Positions 58,226 to 64,000 of a DNA stretch of 64,000 nt are shown in pieces. The stretch comes from Tetragonia tetragonoides. Lineage: Eukaryota > Streptophyta > Magnoliopsida > Caryophyllales > Aizoaceae. The notes beneath the pieces are model-generated. The model had not been told where the DNA came from, made no database searches, and was given only the letters and a program-made list of their open reading frames with translations. The DNA lies in contig CM076153.1 of NCBI GenBank assembly GCA_038025085.1, positions 23,287,001-23,351,000 on the forward strand, in the 5' to 3' direction. The first letter of the stretch is position 1, and each line of letters begins with the position of its first letter. The position numbers and the translations under genes were made by a program.

Positions 58226-58640
58226 AATGCGTTCTTGAACATTTGTGTTGAACAAACATTCGGATTTTGCCTCGTAATATATTGTTGTTCTTATTGGTCC
58301 CTGCATATAATTAGGCTAATGCAAATGCACAGGTAGTCAAGCAAAAGCGTAAGTAATAGCCATGTAGCAAAAAGTTAAAATTGGGTGTACCCTATCCCCC
58401 TAAAAATATGAAAAAAGGAAGGGGTGCCAAAATGAAATAAAATTTATAAGTGTAAAAAGGGATGAATAAAATAAAACAAATGATGATCATCAACAAAAGA
58501 AATAAGGAAATTGTGGGATTCCCATAAATAATTAAGGAAATAATAGAAAGTAGCAATAATAGAGAAAATAGGAAACTGAGCCAAATCGGAGTCCAAAACG
58601 GTTAAGGAAAGTGTCCAAAACCGAGTAGAAGAGTGCTGTC
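58226..58640. other. Spacer between the two antisense genes (element B)
   Basis: AT-rich, shared with element A (25555-25980). Probably the 3' end of antisense gene 2 (conserved CCCTGCATATAATTAGGCTA) followed by A-rich sequence. No gene seen. Confidence 0.6.
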
Positions 58641-58800
58641 TCGAAAAAGAGGCTCGGCGGCCAAAGGGGTGTGCTCAGCGGCTGACGCGGAGGAGTAGAG
58701 GTCAAAACAGGGGCCGCCAGACTCAGCGGCTGGACCGCTGGGGCTTGGCTGCCATAACGAGGCCGCCGAGCCTTCAGCGGCTGCCCTATGGGCCGCTGAA
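58640..58800 (+). promoter_or_regulatory. GC-rich box cluster upstream of antisense gene 1 (element B)
   Basis: GCTCGGCGGCC, CTCAGCGGCTG, GGCCGCCGAGCC and GGGCCGCTGAAG units, ending about 50 bp before the TATA box. Same place as 25390-25550 in element A. Confidence 0.55.
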
Positions 58801-58851
58801 GCCTTTTTCTCGACGGGTTGCCTTATTTTCGTCCTTTCTTTGTGCGAGCCC

Positions 58852-58859
58852 TATATAAG
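58852..58859 (+). promoter_or_regulatory. TATA box of antisense gene 1 (element B)
   Basis: TATATAAG within GCGAGCCCTATATAAGCC, 102 bp before the ATG at 58954. The flanking bases match element A. Confidence 0.7.
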
Positions 58860-58953
58860 CCTTGGGTTAGTCCGATTTTAGGACATCACCTTCATAATTC
58901 TGTAGCAATAGAGAGCTTTTTAGAGAGAGAAACCCCCAATTAAGAATTCAGCC

Positions 58954-60500
58954 ATGACAAGCTTTGAAGTTAAGTTCGATAAGTGGTTGCAATCTATGAC
59001 CCCTGAAGAGAGGATGAGTCTTGTGCCTTTTCACTTGAATGCTTTCTTCCATCTGAAGCAAGTGCAGGTTGTCTGGAACCTTCTTGAGGCTGCGGTTGAT
59101 TTTTGGGATGACAAACTACATGTTTTCAGGTTTGGGTATAACGAATTGTGCCCTCTCCCTGAAGAATTTGCTGCCATAATTGGGTTTCCTCATGATCAAG
59201 CACCTGCAACTCCATGGCTCGGGGCCAACCTTGAAAGTTACTATAAAAGGTATCTTGGTTTATCTGCAACACAAGCCTCTTCTGTGGCTAGAACAGGTGA
59301 GTTGGATCTCAATGGTGTGATTGACATCTTTTTCCCCAAGATATGGGATGATCATAATGAGACATATTATAGGCGTGCTTTTATCTTATGTCTCTTGCAT
59401 AGGTACCTCTTTGTTGGTGGAGGTAATGATGGTAAAACTTGTATGCTTAGAATTGTTGAACAAATTCAAAACGATTTTACCCCTATGTCTCTTGTTCTTG
59501 GTGAAACCTTAATGTGCTTGGATCGCAAGAAACAAGAACCAACTCATGGCGGATGGACGGGAAGCCCTCTTCTCCTTCAAGTGAGTGCTTGAATAATTGC
59601 TCGTATATAAAGTTTGAATCTTTAATGGATACCTAACCTTATTATTTGTTTTGTTTTTGTGCTTTTTTGTAGATTTGGCTTTTGGAGCATATGTGCTTCA
59701 TTGAGAGGCCGGCTAATGCACTCAAGTACCAACCAAAACAGTTTCCTGCCCGCCGAAGGCTTTATTATGAATCCACCATTGATGAATGGCGTGGATACCT
59801 TAAAGAGTGCCCTTTGCTAAGATGGACTGTCCAGCGGTGGGGCTTAAAATCCGCAATCGGATGTAGCAAGGAGACAGGATATTATCAAGTCCTTGGTCTT
59901 CAAAATTTTACTTACATATTTCCTAGCCGTATTATGCGGCAATATGGGAAGCGCTAGATCATCCCACAGAAGGATAGTGTTGCGCCTGCAACCCGGGTTT
60001 TGACTATTAGCATGGTGAGATCATGGGAGTGTGCATGGGATCGTCGCCCTAAGTGGACTATTCCTCATATCAAGGCCCTAACGGCAATATCTTCAGCTTA
60101 TGAAGCTTGGATGGATTGTAAGACTGCGGAGGGTCGTTGTGCATGCAGGAAATCTGAACAAGATGATCTCAAGGCCCAATCGGTCAAGGCTAGCTTAAGA
60201 CTTTCCAACCCTAATGATCCTAAAGGGAAGGGTAAACAAAAGGGATTCAAGCATGTGAAAAGTGTTCTTTACCCAAAGGCTAAGAAAGCTTTAGCCAAGA
60301 TTACTACTAAGCCAGAGGAGGAGCCCCAAATTCGGGCCAATGATCATGAAGCCTCTACAAGTGATCCTCTAATGGAGGTTGAAAAGGAAGAAGAGCCCGT
60401 GGTCCGAGAAAGATGGGCTCCCAAGGACCGCGAAGTGGAAGGCCCAAAGGTTGATGAACCTATGGAAGATATTGTCCCTACTACCGAAGCTACGGAGTAG
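58954..60500 (+). pseudogene. Element B antisense gene 1: DUF7745-like protein, 2 exons (one stop)
   Basis: Exon 1 (58954-59580, 209 residues, open) has HLNAFFHLKQVQVVWNLLEA and HVFRFGYNELCPLPEEF. A 92-bp phase-0 intron (GTGAGT...TTTTTTGTAG, 59581-59672) follows, then exon 2 (59673-60500) starting IWLLEHMCFIERPANALKYQ. One TAG at 59955-59957 sits where element A has Gln. The rest is open: SMVRSWECAWDRRPKW, a Lys-rich stretch (PNDPKGKGKQKGF), then a Glu-rich tail (EVEKEEEPVVRERW). The first half resembles DUF7745, a family of unknown function found in plant transposons. The basic-then-acidic tail suggests nucleic-acid or nuclear association (inference). Confidence 0.8.
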
Positions 60501-60926
60501 TCTATTAGGAAATACTTTTTTGGAGCATGTCTAGCTTAGGATTGCCTTTTATGCTTTTAAATTCAATAAGGGTGATGTGCCCCCTCTTTTTTTTATTAGA
60601 TTTAAACGTTTTTTTTTTTTAGGAATTGCCGACTCTTGTAATGGACTTTATTATTATTTATTTATGGAGACATGCTCGTTTTAATTTTGCAACCTTGTGT
60701 TTATTATGTGCACAAATTTTAACAACTTTTGAATGCGAATTTGATGAAGGGGCCGGGCCCAATTGCAATTGGGTTGTCCTACGTATCCTTTTAGGAGAAT
60801 CAGGCCGCTCGTAGTTCTTATCCGTTTTTTTTTTTAACATTCAATCCCGTTTTTTTATTTATTTTAATTTTTATTTTTAGTTAGCCTTGTGTGGGCCTCT
60901 CGAAAGTGTTATATTGGGTGTCTTGC
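60501..60926. other. Convergent spacer and post-integrase motif (element B)
   Basis: Lies between the 3' ends of antisense gene 1 and integrase. It includes AATTCAATAAGGG near 60562 and T-runs on both sides. The conserved motif is on the minus strand at 60779-60820 (CTACGAGCGGCCTGATTC ... AAAAGGATACGTAGG). No gene. Confidence 0.6.
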
Positions 60927-62060
60927 CTAAGCATAGAACCTCTTTAATTGATCCATGTTTATCCATTGACTAAATTCAATCCCGTCTAAATCTGCCAATC
61001 TTGCAGCCCCACCTGTTAAGATCTTTGTGATGATAAACGGGCCTGACCAGTTGGGTCGAAATTTGCCTCTTGGGTCAGTGACATTGGCCCTTATTTCCTT
61101 AAGTACTAAGTCTCCAACTTTAAGGTCCCTCATTTTGAGCCTTTGGTTAAAGTGCCTAGTTAGTCTGTTCTGATAGACTCTTACATTGTGCAAAGCTTGT
61201 AACATTTTCTCATCTAGCAGGACCAATTGTTCATAGCGGGCCTGGACCCAATCAACTTCTGGGATTTGAGTTTCTAAGACGATCCTTAGAGATTGGATCT
61301 CTAGTTCAATTGGTAATACGACTTCCATTCCGTAAACCAGGGAGTATGGTGTTGCTCCCGTTGATGCGCGATCCGATGTCCTATAACCCCAAAGTGCGAA
61401 TGGCAGCTTGTCTTGCCAGTCATGATAATTTTCGGACATTCTTTCAATGATTTTCTTGATGTTCTTGTTAGCTGCTTCTACTGCACCATTTCTTTGCGGT
61501 CTGTAGGGGGATGACTTTCGATGCTGGATTTTAAATTTGTCCAACAACTCGATCACTTCTTTCATGAAGTGTGACCCATTACCACTGATGATTTCTTGGG
61601 GAACTCCATATCTAGCTATTATGTTATTCTTAATGAACTTTACCACGTGTTTTGCTTTGAGCTTCACGTATGATTGCGCCTCGACCCATTTGGTAAAGTA
61701 GTCGATTGCGACTAGTATATACTCGTGTCCCCCTTTTCTTGTTGGATTTATTTTACGGATGATATCGATCCCCCAAGCTGAGAAAGGCCAAGGTGAGGTA
61801 AAGGTGTATAAAGGGCTTGGTGGTAGATGTTGTAAATTTGCATGAGTCTGGCATTGTACGCATCTTTTGACAAACTCACAACAGTCTTTCTCCATCGTTG
61901 TCCAATAATATCCAAGCCTTATTATCTTCCTAGATAGCATCATACCGTTCATGTGTGGTCCACATACTCCTGCATGTACTTCTCTTAAGACCTTATAGGC
62001 CGTTTCGGTACCTAGGCAGCGAAGGTTGACTCCGTTTGGGCTTTTCTTGTATATTTCTCC
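60927..62060 (-). pseudogene. Element B integrase (catalytic Asp changed)
   Basis: Minus strand, same frame as RNase H and RT. It has a zinc finger (VHAGVCGPH...CVQCQTH), LVAIDYFTKWVEA (Asp 1), then IISGNGSHF, where the second catalytic Asp is Gly (GGT at 61581-61583), NGAVEAANKNIKK (Glu), and the end MDQLKRFYA. The only break is the TAG at 62061-62063 just upstream. Compared with element A it is structurally better preserved, but the D to G change should abolish strand transfer (family knowledge). Confidence 0.93.
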
Positions 62061-62843
62061 CTATACTTCAAAGAATTGGTCCGCGAGCCTTCTGAGTGCT
62101 TTCTGGGCTCTAGGACTAGAATCGGGAGGGTAGAGCTGGTAAACAAGAAGATTTTTTATGTCGGTGTACCACTCATCTTCTTCATCGTGGAACACGTCCA
62201 GGGTGTCACAATATGAAGGCTCGAATCTTCTTTGTACACAGATGGGCATCATCCGAATAGTTTCTGGTATGTTAATCATGCTTGCTAACTTAGCCAAGGC
62301 ATCTGCAAATTGATTATCTTCTTGTGGAAGGTATGTGAAGTGTATTTGATTGAAATACACTATGATCTTGTCTAAGTATTCCTGGTAGAGTGCCAAGGAT
62401 TCACTTTTAACCCTCCATATTTTGGAAATTTGGTTGATTATGAGTGACGAGTCCCCATATACTCGGAGTGTCTTAATGCCAAGGCTTATGGCGGATTGCA
62501 GTCCTATTATGCAAGCTTCATATTCGGCGCCATTATTTGTAACCTCATGGTCTAGTTTGACTGAAATGGGTGTATGTGCACCTTCAGGGGATACTATTAG
62601 TATTCCTACTCCAAAACCCTTTTGGTTGGATGCTCCGTCGAAGTATAGCTGCCAAGTCTCGGTATCTAAGGACATGACTCCTTCGTCTGGGAAGTGATAC
62701 TCATCCTTGTGGTCTGGCTCATTTATGGCTTGGTCGGCCAGGTATTCCGAAATAGCATGCCCTTTTATGGCCTTTTGATGTTCAAACTTGAGGTCGAACT
62801 CCGAGAGGAGAACGGTCCACCTTGCTATTCTACCATTTAGCAT
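62061..62843 (-). pseudogene. Element B second (archaeal-type) RNase H
   Basis: WQLYFDGASNQKGFG, NNGAEYEACIIGL, VYGDSSLIINQ and DNQFADALAKLA keep all four acidic residues in an open frame, where element A has a stop. The preceding end of the retroviral-type RNase H (EHQKAIKGHAISEYLADQ) is also here. Stops flank it at 62061-62063 and 62856-62858, each a single codon. Confidence 0.9.
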
Positions 62844-62858
62844 GGGCTTTTCGAATAT

Positions 62859-64000
62859 CTATTTCAAAGGATTTTCACTCGATCTGATATGGATCGTGTG
62901 TTGGAGCATGTAATGTCGTAACTTTTTGGTAGTTGCCACCAAGGCTAAACATGTCTTTTCCAGGGATGAATAGCGGGTTTCATATCCCAGAAGCTTCTTA
63001 CTTACATAGTATATTGCTTTCTCTTCTTTATCTACTTCTTGGGCTAGCATGGCCCCCATTGATGTTTCTGTGACTGTGAGGTAGAGAATTAGAGGCATGC
63101 CTGGAATAGGCGGTACTAGAATGGGTGGTTCGGATAAGTAGGCCTTAATTTTGTCAAAGGCCTTTTGGCATTGCTCGTCCCATTCCGTTTTTACCTCTTT
63201 TTTGAGTTTCTTGAATATGGGCTCACAAATGATAGTTAACTTGGAGATGAACCTGCTTATGTATTGGATTCTTCCCAGGAAGCCTTTTATTTCTTTTTCC
63301 GGTTTCGGAGGTGGCATGTCTGTTATGGCTTTGATCTTGGATGGATCGATTTCTATCCCCCTGGTGCTTATGACAAATCCTAGAAGTTTGCCGGATGTAA
63401 CTACGAATGCACACTTGTTGGGATTAAGCCTCATATTGTACTTCCTAAGCCTGTCGAAGAACTTTTGAAGTGAGGGTACATGCCCTTCTCTGTCCTTGGA
63501 TTTTGTGATCATGTCATCTACGTACACCTCAGCCTCTTTATGCATCATATCGTGGAGTAAGGTCGTAGCGGTTCTTTGGTATGTAGCCCCCGCATTCTTA
63601 AGCCCGAACGGCATTACCGTATAGCAATAAGTGCCCCATTGTGTGATGAAAGTGGCTTTCTCTTCGTCCTCTTTGGCCATCAAGACTTGGTTATATCCTG
63701 CGTACCCGTCCATGAATGATAGAAGGGCATGTCCAGCGGTGTTATCTACCAAGAGGTCTATGTGAGATAAGGAAAAGTCATCTTTTGGGCTTGCTTTGTT
63801 CAGGTCCCTAAAATCTACACACATTCGGACCCGTCCGTCCTTTTTTGGGACCGGGACAATGTTGGCTACCCAATCGGGGTAATTGGCCACTCTTATGAAG
63901 CCTGCCTCTAGTTGTTTTTGGACTTCCTCCTTGATCTTAAGGGCCCATTATGGCTTCATTCTTATTAGCTTTTGTTTGACTGGTTTGCAGTCGGGGTTTA
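62859..64000 (-). pseudogene. pol: Element B reverse transcriptase and first RNase H (runs off window)
   Basis: RMCVDFRDLNKASPKDDF, ALLSFMDGYAGYNQVLM, FGLKNAGATYQR, YVDD (63513-63524), MRLNPNKCAFVVTSGKLLGF, then RNase H LILYLTVTETSMGAML and RYSSLEKTCLALVA, in one open frame from 63890. A TAA at 63948-63950 interrupts the frame upstream. The frame is unbroken at the place where element A has lost a base. Confidence 0.93.

Larger units (their letters stand above)
52879..64000 (-). mobile_element. Element B: second copy of the element A family, minus strand, cut by window edge
   Basis: From left to right: 3' LTR, polypurine tract, short repeats, antisense genes 2 and 1 (on the plus strand), post-integrase motif, then integrase, RNase H and RT on the minus strand. 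Order and sequence match element A throughout. gag and 5' LTR lie beyond 64000. It inserted into element D's antisense gene. Confidence 0.95.

Noticed and set aside
1..64000. CRISPR arrays, bacterial operons, rRNA genes
   Set aside because: No spaced direct-repeat arrays with unique spacers, no ribosomal RNA signatures, and all coding content is plant transposon type.

Overview
The window is nuclear DNA of a flowering plant, probably a eudicot (inference; nothing here fixes the genus). The evidence is plant Ty3/gypsy (Tat-type) retrotransposons with two RNase H domains, a plant L1-type LINE, a CACTA transposon, a Stowaway-like element, GT-AG introns and plant-style TATA boxes. No intact housekeeping gene was recognised, and almost everything is transposon in several nested layers.

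Layout. 1-~2440: leader, primer-binding site and 5' LTR of a minus-strand Tat-like element (C) cut by the window edge. 2441-13568: old AT-rich DNA holding a 5'-truncated LINE (3910-5831, 12-bp target duplication), a possible MULE fragment, a TA-flanked Stowaway-like element (10573-11656), a broken GRF zinc-finger/transmembrane gene and a ~390-bp tandem duplication. From ~13569: element E, a Tat-type element whose 5' part is split by element A (14072-31285, complete, 1.5-kb LTRs, target duplication TCCTC). E resumes at 31286 with gag, protease, RT, RNase H and integrase to 38089. Near 39287 E is interrupted by element D (gag-pol 39929-45792). D holds a 121-bp tandem array split by a CACTA element (46396-50337, target duplication CAT). 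At 52879 D is interrupted by element B, a minus-strand relative of A that runs off the right edge.

Most interesting. A and B carry, downstream of integrase and antisense to gag-pol, two tandem genes with introns. One has 7 exons and encodes a plant-mobile-domain-like protein with an RS-like tail. The other has 2 exons and encodes a DUF7745-like protein with a basic/acidic tail. Exon and intron lengths in the 7-exon gene are almost identical between the copies, and every intron is in phase 0. The 2-exon gene has a TATA box at the same distance from its start in both copies. GC-rich boxes resembling those in the LTR promoter lie upstream of both antisense genes. D and E carry different antisense coiled-coil genes in the same place, so antisense accessory genes after pol recur in at least three lineages here. 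All copies carry stops or frameshifts, but A and B are mostly broken at different sites.

How the parts work together (family knowledge plus inference): the sense LTR transcript makes Gag and Pol and is the template for reverse transcription. The antisense genes would be separate host-type Pol II transcripts, spliced and convergent with pol. Their introns survive transposition because the genomic RNA contains them only as reverse complement.
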